NCBI GenBank assembly: GCA_003117195.1
Contig: BDSI01000075.1
Location: 186,001 to 250,000 of the forward strand
DNA from: Eudorina sp. 2006-703-Eu-15
Taxonomy: Eukaryota > Chlorophyta > Chlorophyceae > Chlamydomonadales > Volvocaceae
Direction: 5' to 3'
DNA length: 64,000 bases
Shown here: positions 10,715 to 23,297 of the stretch, in pieces
Layout: each line of letters opens with the position of its first letter
How positions within the stretch are numbered: position 1 is the stretch's first letter
Translations under genes and position numbers: made by a program
The notes under the pieces: model-generated
Databases searched by the model: none
The model's input: only the letters and a program-made list of their open reading frames with translations
Told to the model about the DNA's origin: nothing

Positions 10715-13700
10715 TTACAATTTCCCCAGCAGCTCCAGAAGCCTGACCGCCTGCTCGTCCAGCTTGGCCCGCAGCTCCTCGTTGGGCGCTTCCCGCACCC
10801 AGCGCCGCACCGTGGCCGCGACCCGGCGGCGCAGCAGCCCGAAGTGCCGCGACACGATGTCCTCCGTGCCCGGTGGCGGGTGAAGCAGCATATCCACCAT
10901 GGCGTGCCGCATCACCAGCAGCTGCAGAAAGCATGTAAAGGAAGGACAGGGATAGGGGCTCTCGTAAAGCAAGTTGCTCCAGGGGAGCCAGCGAACATGA
11001 TGCCGCTGGGGCCGTGAGCGTACGTCTTGCGAGAGGGCGTTTGTGGCGCTCTGCACCATGGTGATTGCGTTACCGCCAGCGCATCACGGTGGTTGGCACG
11101 CACCTGCAGCCGTGAGTTGTACTCGGCCGTCTTAGCTGTTCCCTCAGACGTGCCGGCCATGGTCTCGGAGAGCGGCTCGTTCGTCATGGGGTCGGTGACC
11201 AGAATCTGGCTCTGGATAGACACAAGTACCTGCGGGAAGATACCAACAGGCGAGGGGACTTTTAACCCGCCTGTCAGCGTGCCAGGAGCACCTCCCGGCT
11301 GCGATCCCCCCCCCAGTTGCGCAGCCAATGTTGACGGCCGCCTGATGCCTCGCGTCTTGGCCTCACCTGGTAGATGGAGCTCAGCGCCGGGTTCCACTTC
11401 TCGCTGGTGTGGCCCGAATTGTACGTGCCCAGCAGCGACAGGCAGACCTGCGCGTCACACCGCCGCCGCGAACCCGCAAGCGGCCGCAATTTAAGGGGTG
11501 CATTTACCGCATGTACAGTCAGGGCCGTGCAAATTGGCGGCGAGGTTGCCTATCCGACACCGCTGCAAAGTGTCTAGGGAGGCCCGAAACGGTGAAATTC
11601 GGGCCTCCCTATTGTGTGCACTATGCCTGATCAGCCAAGCACAGCAAGCGACGTGGGTAGGCCGAGGCATGGGACGCAGTAACCGGTTCCATCGCACATG
11701 ACCCAAGTAACAATTTCACGCCAAGTGATGGTCCCAAACCCCCAAGCACACCCGCCCGTCGCAGCACCTTGCCGTCGGCGTACAGGTTGGGGTTGTATCG
11801 CGCCTTGCCGCCTCCCGTGTTGTAGACCATCATGACGGGCGGGTCGTTGGGGTAGCCGGCGGGGCAGAAGATGTCGAACACGAAGAGGCCGCCCTCGTAA
11901 GGGGTGCCCTGCACAGAACCAGCGGTCCAGCGCGCCTCTTTCCTTCCTTCAGCCACCAACAGCAGGCGCTTGAAAGCAGCCACCGCTGCCCGTGTACGCA
12001 TCCTACATTGCGTCCCGTTTCCCGCTGTTGTGGATACGACCAGCACAGCGTATGACTACGAACGACCACATCATCCGTGCCTCGCTGGTTTGCCTTCCGA
12101 CGTGCACTCGACTCCTGCTCAAAATAACAATGGGTCGCCCGCCCAACCCAACGTGCCAGCGCCGCACCTCAGGTCCCGTTATGACCGCGCGCATCTTGTC
12201 GATCCGGGCGCTGTCCTGGCGCAGGAAGATGGCGGCGGCGGCCAGGCAGGGCAGCGCCAGCCGGCCGCCCGGCTGCATGTCGTTGACCTCCTTGGCCAGC
12301 TGCCGCATCTTCTTGCGGGAGGCCCCCGAGTCCTGGTCCGCCAGGCGCGCCATCTACCGGGGCAGAGGACGGAGGGGCCGCGAGGTTATAGGAACTTGGT
12401 AGACATATTGAAGCTGAGGTGCGGGACGGGGGCAGCGGCCTACTCAGAAACCTAGTAGCGTCACACGGCCCGGGTATCCCGCACGCCCCCCCCCGCTAAA
12501 TTGCCGCTGAGATCCCTCAAGTAAGGAACGGCTCCGGCCATTCAGTTAACATAAGAGGCTGTGACGTTAACATAAGAGGCTGTGACGTAAGGCGGAGCCC
12601 CGCAAGTGTGCGACCCGTCATGCGCCCACAAGGCAGTGAAGGGCACCTACCGGTACTGTTAAGAGGAGGAGCCCGCCTACCTTAGTGTTGCGTTTGCAAT
12701 TGGAGCTACCCTTCAGCCAGCACCCACCTCCTTGAAAAATCCTCCTGGCACGGTGCTGTCGTACTCCCCGATGGACAACGGCCCCAGCTCCGCCGTGTAC
12801 AGCTTGTCCACATCTGCAGGTGATGTCTCGGGCACGGGCAGCTGCACCGCCTCGCAGGCCAGAGCGGAGGGCCGGGACGGCTCTGTATCCATGGGCTCCA
12901 CGCCTAAACCGGTATGGTAGGAAGAGCACGCAGGGCAGTCAGCTCGGACGCGGGCAGGCTCAGGCGTTTGTGGCTCGGGCTGTGCGGCATACCGGACCGA
13001 TGTTTTACCAGACCGGTGCAAGATACGGGCGGCAGTCGCTGGTCTGAACACTAGCAAACCAGGACGCACAGAAAGTCGCCGAGCCCGGCCGACGTGGCAT
13101 ACGCACGCCATGCCCCCAGGCCCTGCGAGGCCACAGGACCACAACGCGCGGTCAATTATGAGCGGACCCCGGTTGGCTGGGCACAAACGCACCAGAGCCC
13201 TCCCCGCTCTTGCGCCGCTTGAGAGGCGGCTGCGAGTCCGCACCCGGCGATGACTCCCCAGCGGCAGCGGCGGCGGCAGCAGTTGCGGCGGCGGTTGCTG
13301 GCGGCGGCGCGAAGCGGCCCTCGCCCGGCCCGGCGGCGCGGCCCCTCAGCTCCGCCGCGCGGGCCAGGAACTGCCGCAGCCGGGTTTCCAGCAGCGCCTG
13401 ATGGTGGGTCTCCAGGTGCTGCAGCGCCCGGGCCATGATCTGCGTACCGCACATACATAGGGTGCCAGCATTGCCAATAAACGTCACTGGATGAACGAGG
13501 GCTCGAGGAGTCACGGCAAGCGGACAGGGTTTTCCATATCGCCATGGCTGTTCCTCCGACACGCCAGTCCATGGTGTCAGCCGTGACCGGATCGAACACA
13601 CAGCGCACCAGGCGGCCCCCCCCGATTGCGCCACCCCTCGCAGATCGGGATTGCGGTACTACAGGCTATCCAGTCACATGTGAGACGCTGGGCTAGGCGG

Positions 13701-16700
13701 CCTGGTCTGGTCTTTGCGCTGCTCTCGGGGACGCGCACCTCGTCGCTGTAGTCCGGCTCCGAAACCACCGCCTGTACGAAGCGGTCGTGGCGGCCCAGCT
13801 GCAGCTGCACCGACAGTACGGCGCCCACCAGAACCGGCAGGTCGAAGCCGTACTGCTCCGGCTTGGCCACCTGTGGACATAGGTTACCAGAAAGCAGATC
13901 CAGGGCATGATTTAAGCTGACGAAGGCGCACCCAAGCAGTCGATAATCGCCGCGTGCTCAGTCCACCCACTCCTGCAGCCAAGGCACACCCGGACCTGCA
14001 ACCCGCCATCCCCGCCTATCTCGTTCTACTGGCCGCAGCTCCCCATTGGCCTACCCAGCTACCTGCAGCTTCTTGCACGCATCCCCCAGCAGCAGCTCCA
14101 GGGAGGACACTACCAGGAAGGCCGTCTTGCCCAGCAGCGGCTCGTGCAGGAAGGCAGCGGCGATGAGGGGGTCGGCTGCGTGTTCGAACAGCACAGGGAA
14201 CGATTACCACGGGGCGAAAAGTGACGAGGCTCACAGGGGAGCGACGGCCGACAAAGAACCAGACATGCCGGCATAATCCTGGCTTTAAGCCGAGGGCACG
14301 GGCACGAAAGGTATCGGAAGACCCACAACCGCCCCATGACCCTTCCTTGAGTCGGCTGTGTAACCATCCATTTCAGGTGCCGATAAACCCGGCACAGGCC
14401 GCCCCGTCAACTCACCCGTGAGGGTGTTGAGCCACTTGAGATTGTTGATGCCCATGCTGAGGAAGCCCACGGCGGCGCGCTGCTGGCCGCGGTAAAAGTC
14501 CTCCTTGCGCTGCCGCTCCTCCGGCGGCAGAGCCGCCCAGGCGGCCGCGTTGGCCTTGGAGCGCTCGATGGCGTAAATGTCCGCCAGCCGGTCCAGACCG
14601 TCCTACAGCAGGTGAGGGGTTACAGGGCGGGGAGGTGCAGTGGTTAGTCACCGCCGCTTCCCAAGCCAGTTCCACACCACACCACACCGCACCGCACCTT
14701 GAAGTAGTGCATGACGGTGTTGACGATGCCCGAGGCGTAGTCGGAGAACAGTTCCGACTCGCCGGTAGCCGCAGACCCGGAGCTGGCGGCCGTGCTGCTG
14801 GCGCCGTCGGCGGTCGGCCGGCCGTCCGCCGGGGCGTTGGCAGCGGCCAGGTCAGTGAGACAGCGCTTGAGTACCGAGTCCTTGATCAGCTCCTCCAGAA
14901 TCTTGTCTGCGGGGCAGAGTACGGCGCAGAGGGGTTGAGGACTTGGGCTGTGAGACTCCGCGACCGGTTCGAAGGCCGTTGCTGCTGCAGGAAGACGTCA
15001 AGAGGGCCGAACGACTTTGCCCCGGCCTGCATCGCTGCGCTGTCGTACGGATGCAGACTTCCCGGATCAATGATCCTGAGTTGTACCTCGCTGCTTGTAA
15101 CTCCTCGATCCATCCAGTCGCCCAACCCCAAGCGCATCCCACACGACACGCACCAATGTGGTACCGCATGCCGTACTTGTCGTACGAGTCCTTGTCCACG
15201 TCCAGCCCCACCACGAGCTCGGCGTTGACGTGCGCGCGCAGCAGCGCCGGTATCAGGTCGCGCTGCGTTACGGGGGTGCCGAGCACCGCGCCCACCAGCG
15301 CGCGCTCGCCCGTGCTCATGCGGTCGGGGGCAAGCGCCAGACCGCGCGCCTCGCGGACCTGCGCGCAGCTCGGACAGCAGGCAGGGGGGCCAGTGTGCTC
15401 TGGATCGAGGGATGGCGGTGCGGAGCTCACTGGGCAGCGGAACCCCCCTAGCAAGCTTTGCAGGGCCGCGCCCGTTGGGCAGCAGAAATGCGCCGTCATA
15501 CCTGCACGTTCTGCAGCTGGCTTGCTAACATGGCAAGCAGCAGGTTGACGATCTTGTTCTGGAGCATGGCGCTGCGGACCACGTCGTTGGCGTTCAGCAG
15601 GGTCACCTGCGAGGGGAGGGAGCACCGGCCGGACGCGCAGTGGCAGCGGCGGGTGCGGGAGTGAGGGCCGGTGAGGGGCCGGTGTCGAGTCATGCGCAGT
15701 GAGTGAGCGCAACCCTTGACGGGGGATAGGAAACGTAGCTCTCTGCTGCCGCCAGATGGTTCACAAAGCCCCTGCCAGCGCAGCCTGTCAGCTGCCGCCG
15801 CGACCCACTACATGCTCCTCCAATGCCACATAACAAATGTCGTTGCGGGCCCGGGGCCCATCCGCAGGCCTGACCGCAACATGCGACCCCGCCCTCACGC
15901 CCCGTCCCCCAGCCGCCCCGACCCACAATGGCCCGCATGATGACCATGATGGGCTTGGAGGCCACCAGGTCCGCCCGCCCCGCGTACAGCACCGCCGTCA
16001 GCCAGTCCAGCGAGTCGCCCAGCGCGTACTCGGGCACCAGCTGCATCACCGCGGCGGCGTTGCCCGCCCCGCCCCGGGACAGCCAGGCCATCCAGTCCAA
16101 CTGGGGCCGTACGGGGACCAGAGGTATGGGGAACGAGGGCTTAGTCACTTTGTGTGGCAGGGTTTGAGGACGCGTTCCGGTAAGTGCGGGTGGAGAGGTG
16201 ATGAATGCACGTCAGCGGCCCAGGTAGGCAGGCAATAGGGAGGGAGTCCGAATTCGTTCGCGTAGCCCACGGGGGTAACGAGCGAGGCGCCCATGTTGGG
16301 CGTGGGTGTGAAGCGCGGGTGCGGTCATCAGGGGCTTGGGTGCGCTGCGGCACTCAGACCAAAGACCGATACGCCAGCGCAGCAGCATACTCTGTAGTCC
16401 CATCCGATTTCCGCTTCTGCAAAGACGCACACTCGTACAAGAGCCCCCAAGACCGTAGCCACATCCCAGCGCTCCCAATCATCTCCATATTTAACCCCTT
16501 ACCTCCAGGACCGCGAACGCCGTCAGGTTGTCCGCAAGCAGCGGCTCGTTCAGGTGTGATTCGCAGCAATCGTCGTACAGCCGCATCTCCGTGGCCAGCG
16601 GGTTGGCCCATGGGTCGCGGCCGCTGCGGACCTCGGAGGGGTCAAGGCCGTCGGCGCCGTCGCCATCGGCGCTCGCCGCCGCCCCCATCTCCATCTGGTA

Positions 16701-19700
16701 GCGCTGCCGGAAGCGGTGCAGAATGGCGCGCCGCCTAGGGGCCGAAGACAGGATTGGAACGAGCCCGGGTTCGCATAGCCGCATGCCCGAGCAAACACAA
16801 TATGATTTTTTAGTTGCATACAATACGTCAATACCCTTACAAGCCCCACCTACCCCATCCCAAGCCTGCGCATTTCGTTGGGCCCCACTTCCTAGGGCAA
16901 GTCTTGCGTCCACTTCCACGCAGGTACTGTCCTCCAACACCAATGATGACAGGAAAACAGTAGTTGGTGACGGCCATCCAGCGTTAACACTCAGCAGCTC
17001 TGGAGCCGCCCCAGCATCCTCCCGTCTGCCCGCAGCCTGACACGCCGGGGATGTTGCGGCCACACTGCCGACGCCCATACTTCGCAACACTGGTTCATAA
17101 TACTTGGCAAATGCCTTTGGAGGGTCACGAATTGATCGAGATGGGATCATCCATTTCGCCCCAGACCCCGTTGGTCCTCGTCCTCACCGGAAGATGCTGG
17201 GGATAGGGCCCACGTGCATCATGAGCTGTGTGAGGAAGAAGACGTCCGCCATGAAGCTGGGGGCGCCCTCGCCACCCACCGTATCACCCTGCGGGCACCA
17301 CCGAGGTTTGGGGATGGGGCGCCAAGGCAGCCTCACCAGGTGTAGCAGGTCAACTGCAAAGAAGACGAGAAGGCGAGTACGCGCTGAATGTGGCAGCAGA
17401 CGCGCAACACTGGCGTCCCAACGAGGAGGACAACGGAGTGGTCCATGAGCAATGCACGCCACACCAGACGCCGCCACCTGGATCTCAACAGCGCGCCGTG
17501 GCCTATCATGGCTGTGGCGGCGAGCCATGGGGCTCCTTCGTCCTTCCTGTCCCGATATAGGGGACACGGGTGGTGAGGGGCTTGTCCCGCCCGGCTCATA
17601 TCCTCATACCCGGCTCACCGGGGCCAGCAGCGGCGGCGCCGTGGTAGGCGGGTCATCGTCCGGCGTGCAGCCGCCGGCGCCCCGGGCGCCCGTGGCGTTG
17701 TACACCCCCGATAGGTCGCCCAGCCGGTGCCGCTGCGTGCGGTAGTAATCGGGGCGGAGGTGCTTGTCGAACAAGTCCGCGAAGCGGGGCAGCGGCGGCG
17801 CCGCACCGCCCCCGGCGGCCGCGGCCGCTGCGGCCGCCGCTAACGGGTCCGCGCCGCTGCGGTAGAGGTCCAGCCAGCCATTGACGAAGGGCATCGCCAG
17901 ACGCAGGCAGCCGCCCGTGACGTTAAGCAGGAAGCCGTCACTGCCGCCTGCCGGGCGGTGCGGGTGGGTGGGGAGATGCAGGGAGCAGCGGCAGTTTGGT
18001 GAGGCAGGTGAGCAGAAGCTGCTCCAACGGAAATGGACATGAGGACGTCGAACACGACTCGGTATCGGACGGTGTCAAGAGCATGGACGAGAGCACCGAC
18101 GCAGCGTCGTTACTCAGTCACACCGCTTCATCCAGGCCCCTAGCCAGCCATACAACCGAATACACTCAAGGAATTACTCCCGGCTTTGCGGATGCGGCAA
18201 CACGACCTTTAGAAACCTTCAGAAATTCGTCCCCCAGTATACGTCCTTGCTAATCTACATAGTGAACGCACGTCTTCCAAACGTACTCATGCAGGGCACT
18301 CCATATGCGTGTAGCCAAACCTACCCCTCCCAACCCAACCCAAACCCAGTAAACCCATCCCTGGTGCTCCTTTTACGCAATGCTGTCCGATCGTCGTTTC
18401 AGTTTTGAGCCCCACGCCATGACGGCAACTACCTGCCAGGAAGTCCGCCACGTCCTGCTGGTTGCGCATCTCCTGCGTCTCGCCGAACGCCCGTCGGACC
18501 ACGTTGACGCGCCCCACCGTCGACACCCAGCTCAGCAGCGCCTCGCGGCTCAGGCCGCCGTCCTGCGCTCGTTGTGCGGAAGGGAGCAACGGAACAAGCA
18601 TCAGCACAAGAGGAGAAGTGGAACGGGGGTATGCAAACACAGCAGCGACCCGAGGCTGCACAGCGGAGCGGCACCCGTCAAATCACATCCACGTCGCGTC
18701 ACATCCTTGCTGCTAGACCTACACAGTGGGGTGCCTCGAGATCAAACACGGTCCTCAGCTGATTCGCGTCGCACGCGGTCTCGCGGTGACGTCCAGTTTG
18801 CAGGTCCGTGCTGATGCACAAGACGGATTTGCCTGCTTGTCCATCAGGACAGCGACACCGCCAAACGTCATCTAACCAGCGATTGTTGTCGCACATTCTC
18901 CCCTCCCCACCAATCCTCACCTGGCAAGCCCACCACGCCCTTTTCCTATGTGTGTGCGTCCGCCTGGTTCCAGTTGTCCGGAACCGCCCCAACTCGTCCC
19001 CTTGTTCGGGCCCCCCCCTTTTCCCAGCCCCGCTGCCTCACCTTGGTCCTGCTGAGACGCAGCATCAGGTGTCCTGTGCCGTCCTGTGGTAGCATACGGG
19101 TGCGGCGCGGGGTGAGGTGACATCGGCATCGCGCGTGTGTCGCCAGGAAACGCGCCACGTGCGCGGCACGTCCCCGCTTCAAGGCCTTGCCATTACGCGG
19201 GCTGCCGGACACATCAGACGCGTTCAGACACCGGTCCTCGCCGCCCCATCACCGCCCCGTCACCGCCCCGTTTTTCCCCGGCCGCCCGCTCTGTGATCTT
19301 ATCGCAAGCATCGAATTACACCACCTCACGCTCGCCCACCTGCACCCTGGCCATCATGCCCTGCAGCACGGTACGGCATGTCTGGCCGGCGGAGTAGTTC
19401 TTGGGGTAGCCGCGGGTCTCCACGAAAGCCTGCCGGGCGGGACTGGTCACCTTGTAGAAGTGCAGCGCGTCCTGCGGCACCGGGACACGCGGCGGACGGA
19501 CATGGGAAAGGGGTAGGGGTAGGCTTAGGCAAACTGCCGGTGTGGTGGATCGGCCGCAGGAGCAGGCCACCGGAGGGGCGGGACGGATGAACGAGTGAGT
19601 GCAGTTCGTGGAAGTCCTCATCCTGGTCGCACGAAAAGGCCCAGTGGGCGCTAAGGGTGTCGCTTCATCTGGCAGGCGGGAAACGTGGCGGGAGCAGCGG

Positions 19701-22700
19701 TAAGGCGGGTCGGGTCGCAGGCAGCGCCCACCTGCGCGTTGGGCATGGGGCTGGCCCCCAGCAGCGGTATCAGCACGCAGGACTGCTCTAGCGCCTTCGC
19801 CGCCTGGCCGGGACGCGCGCGGACCGCCGCCTCGACGTCATCCAGCAGCAGCGACGCCTGCAAGGGGTGAACGGCACACGCGGATGAACAAGCAGTAAGT
19901 TCACTGCAAACAAATGCCCGACGGATCGGGCCAGCGTGCCAGGAAGCTGATTACCCTGACGGCGCACAGCCGCGGAACTCAGCCTCGGGTGTAGGGCCCT
20001 TCTCGTATGGTGGACACGCACGCCAAAACCCGGCTTGTGGTCAACATGATCTAAAACCCATTTCAGAACCACAAGGCCAACTGACACACATGGGAGGTAA
20101 ATCGAGAAACAATCACAGAACGATCCTGGGACAACTTTGCAGGGTTGTCAAACACGCTCCAGCACCGGGCACGTGCTGGCCCCGGGGCACCCACTCACGA
20201 GGCACTGCTGCAGGCGCTGCGTGCTTGTGATGCGATCCAGCACCACCAGCGGCCGCTCAAAGCCCCCCGCGTCCGTCAGCTTGGCGGCCGGCGCGAACGC
20301 GGACCGGATGCTGTCCTTCAGCAGCCGCCGCCACACGCGCGCGTCGCGATCGGTGGCGGAGGCGTCCAGCATGGTGTCCAGGAAGGGGTCGCACATGGTG
20401 CCGGTGCCACCAGCCTTGGCGCCGGGAACGGGTTGACAGGCACGGGCGGGTACAGGGTTTCGGGCATAGACTGAATAAGCTCCCGGGTCAGTGGGATCTG
20501 ACACGGGATGTGGGTTGCTGCGCTGCCTAACAACTGCTCTGCATGGGCTGAGCTGAGTAGCATGAAACGTGAACAATATTCCCCCCCCCACATCGTCCCC
20601 GTGGTCGCGAGTGTGGACAGGACTGACACGGCCGCCCACCGCACACCTTCCAGCCATGCCGATTTTCGGCATCTACGCCGCGTTTGAACCGATGCCCAAG
20701 CCCTTTTCCCCTAGAGGAATACCTGAGGCGGCTACCACAGCCTCGCACACGCTCACCAGTGCATTCACGAACGCCGTCGTCTGCGCGCCCGTGTCGAAGT
20801 ACAGGTCCGCCCCGTCGTCCCGCAGCAGCGCCATCGTCTCGCGGCACAGCACCCCCGAGAACATCTCGACGGCGTCCGCCACGCCGCCGGCGCCGCTGCC
20901 ACTGGCGGGCAGCGACGCGGCTGCCGGCAGCGCGTCGTGGGCGCGATGGAGGGCCTGAGAAATGGGTGTACACGCGAGCGACGGGACGGCCGTGCGTGGG
21001 CTGACAACGAAACTGACATGGACGAATTCTACACGTCACGGGGGCGCCCAGTCAAGGCGAATCGTTTGGAATCCAACTCACAGAGAATGTCCTGATTCCC
21101 AGTCCCGGGCTTTACATTGGCAACGGCTGGCTGTGCAACGGGCAGTCGACAACAAAGCTCAACATTCCCCATCATCTAGGGTTTACGCGTGATTCAGTGT
21201 TCAGAAGTCTTGTTCTTCTTGTACATTCTTCGCAACGCCGGCTTTCCCCTGGCAATGGAGTTAGGAAACAGCAGACGCTATATCCAAATGCCGCCGCGGG
21301 ATAACGCCCACATCTTATGCCTGCATGTGACCATCGCCTTCATCCAGCACACCGCCCCCGCGCCCGCCCACCTGCAGCCGGTCCTTGGGTGCCACCTTCC
21401 GCTGCAGCAGCGCTGAGCTGATCACGCCCTTGAGCGTCTCCGCATTTAACTCTCGCGCGCCACTGCAAGGGCAGAATCGCACGCGGCGCGTTGAAGGCTG
21501 GTCGGACGATAGGCAATCGGCGCGAGGGGATTTGAATTTGGGGCTTTCCTGTACACGAGCTGCAAATCGTTCCGCATCCCGTCCGATCCATGGATGGTTT
21601 TTAAGGGCGGCAAGAGGCAAACACATCCGCCCTCACTTTGCGGCCGTCCCCGCAGCCACAACGCTGACAACAAATTCAGGGAGAAACCTGCAAACCCACA
21701 TCCCTGATTCAAGCCCTCTCGCCTCGCCACCCAGTTACCTACCCGCCTGCAGCCGTGGTCTTTAGGAAGAGCGTTCCCGCGCCCAGGGCCGCGGTGTCGG
21801 CCACCAGCTTCACCTGCCGCACCAGGGGGCCGTAGGCGATGCCTTCAATATCTCTCCGCGAACCAACACAGTAAACATCGACAGGCACATCCAAGGCACC
21901 ATGTGCAAAACGCCAGGAGAGCCATCCACCGCCCTTTTCAAGACAGCCATGCCTGACCGCAGGAACTGCGTTCCTTGCGGTGTCCGTCAGTCGAAAAGTC
22001 AAAGCTCTCCGAAACCATTCCACTGCACTACTTTGGAAGTTGGTAAGCCAACCTGAAGAGCTGATGCCAGGTGGCCAAGGACGGCTTGAAGCTGCTCCTG
22101 ACCCGCAAGCGTCACGCTGCTGGCATTGAAGGCGCCCGGCGCCTTCGCCGCGGTGTACCACGCCTGCAGTTTGCCCGCCCAACCGGGAAGCGGGCCAACA
22201 GGCAGTGGTGCGCCGGTGCGCGCCGCCGCCGCACGGCTAGCACCAACGGTCGCGACAGTGCCCTGCGCCGCACCAGCCGCTTGGCCCAGCTGCGCGCCGC
22301 CCAGCGCGGCGGCCAGGGCGTTCGCAAGGGCTGCTGCAGGGGCCTGCCCTTGCTGCTGTTGGGGCTGCTGCTGGGGTTGCTGTTGGGTTTGCGGCTGAGG
22401 TTGCCCAGGGGGAGCGGCGTGGCCTGCTAAGAACTGCTGCAAGAGCGACGCCAGCAAGTCAGCCTGTTGGGGCGGCGCGGCGGCTGCCGGGGCCGCCGCT
22501 GGCTGTGGAGCTACCAGAGGCGCAGGGGCCGGCGGCGGATGCTGAGGCGGCTGTGCCGCCTGGGCCGCTGCGGGGGGGAGTAGGCAAAGGAGTTCGTATT
22601 GTATTTGCAATTAGGTGCGGGGATTTCGGCGCAAGGTCGATCGCAAAGACAGGCGTGACCGGTGGACGAGTACGTCAGTTGGCGGCAGGACTTGTACGAG

Positions 22701-23297
22701 GGCCTAGCTGTCGCGGTAACCGGGTTGTGGGTTACAAACATTTGGCCAACTTCTTCCATGGGGCGAACAACCCCACCGCCCGCACACACCCTGCAGGCCC
22801 TGAGATAGCAGTGCGGCCAAGTCTGTAAATCCTTGGGCCATTGCCGGTGGCGGTGCGGGGACCGGTGTCGGTGCTGGTGCTCCAGCTCCAGCGGACGTTT
22901 GGGCTGGAGGTGGTGGTACGGCGCCAGAACCGCCCAGGTCCGCCGCAGTTGTCTCCTGCACCAATATGGAACCATGGGTACAATGGACTAACCAGCATGA
23001 AACTGGACACCCGTTAAGGTTTTCCAAAGTGCCAAAGCCACCTCGGGCATCCCCAGAAATGTCTCGAAAAGGCGAACGCGCCCTTTCACAGCAGGCAATG
23101 TGCGACTCAGGCGTGCATCAGTCGATTTTGATTAAATAATTATCATCGCATCGACGATGGGGAAACCTCACGCGCTCCTGGTCCCTAAAATGGACAGATC
23201 GATGGCGACATACAGTCACCTGAAGTGAAAGAGCCAATGCTAGCTGCAGCTGCATATCTTCATCCATAAAGTCTCCATCCTGTGCCGGGGGATCCAT
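10715..23297 (-). CDS. Ufd2/UBE4-type E4 core fused to a BRUCE-type E2 (UBC) domain
   Basis: A 27-exon model keeps phase from ATG 23297 to TAA 10715 (about 1,579 residues): 23220-23297, 22790-22955, about 22016-22567, about 21743-21842, 21372-21462, 20757-20954, 20199-20414, 19732-19857, 19340-19471, 18433-18562, 17619-17947, 17188-17288, 16503-16734, 15927-16100, 15502-15606, 15154-15358, 14698-14906, 14416-14602, 14063-14175, 13739-13870, 13193-13439, 12728-12903, 12168-12353, 11768-11908, 11367-11447, 11104-11229, 10715-10921. In order: UIM-like DEDMQLQLALALSLQ (13-26), Gln/Ala/Pro-rich region (30-230), Ufd2 core (about 550-1230; SYDKYGMRYHIG, KPEQYGFDLPVL), basic PPLKRRKS, then UBC (about 1345-1579) with YNPNLYADGKVCLSLLGT, catalytic Cys near 1444, and EKWNP. 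No U-box is found. Exon 3/4 borders are the least certain. Alternative: two genes, splitting between 13152 and 12892. A ubiquitin-chain-extending role is inferred. Confidence 0.8.
12545..12586. repeat. 21-bp tandem duplication in an intron
   Basis: The unit GTTAACATAAGAGGCTGTGAC is present twice head to tail, in the intron between exons 22 and 23 of the E4-E2 gene. It adds no coding sequence. Confidence 0.7.

Noticed and set aside
10715..13193. Search for a U-box in the E4 gene
   Set aside because: None of the exons or frames after the Ufd2 core shows the DPIMxxLMxDPV-type U-box start; the UBC domain is found there instead.
17344..17360. 17-nt microexon in the E4-E2 gene (VDLLHL)
   Set aside because: The borders look good, but including it breaks phase with exon 11; direct joining of 17619 to 17288 works.
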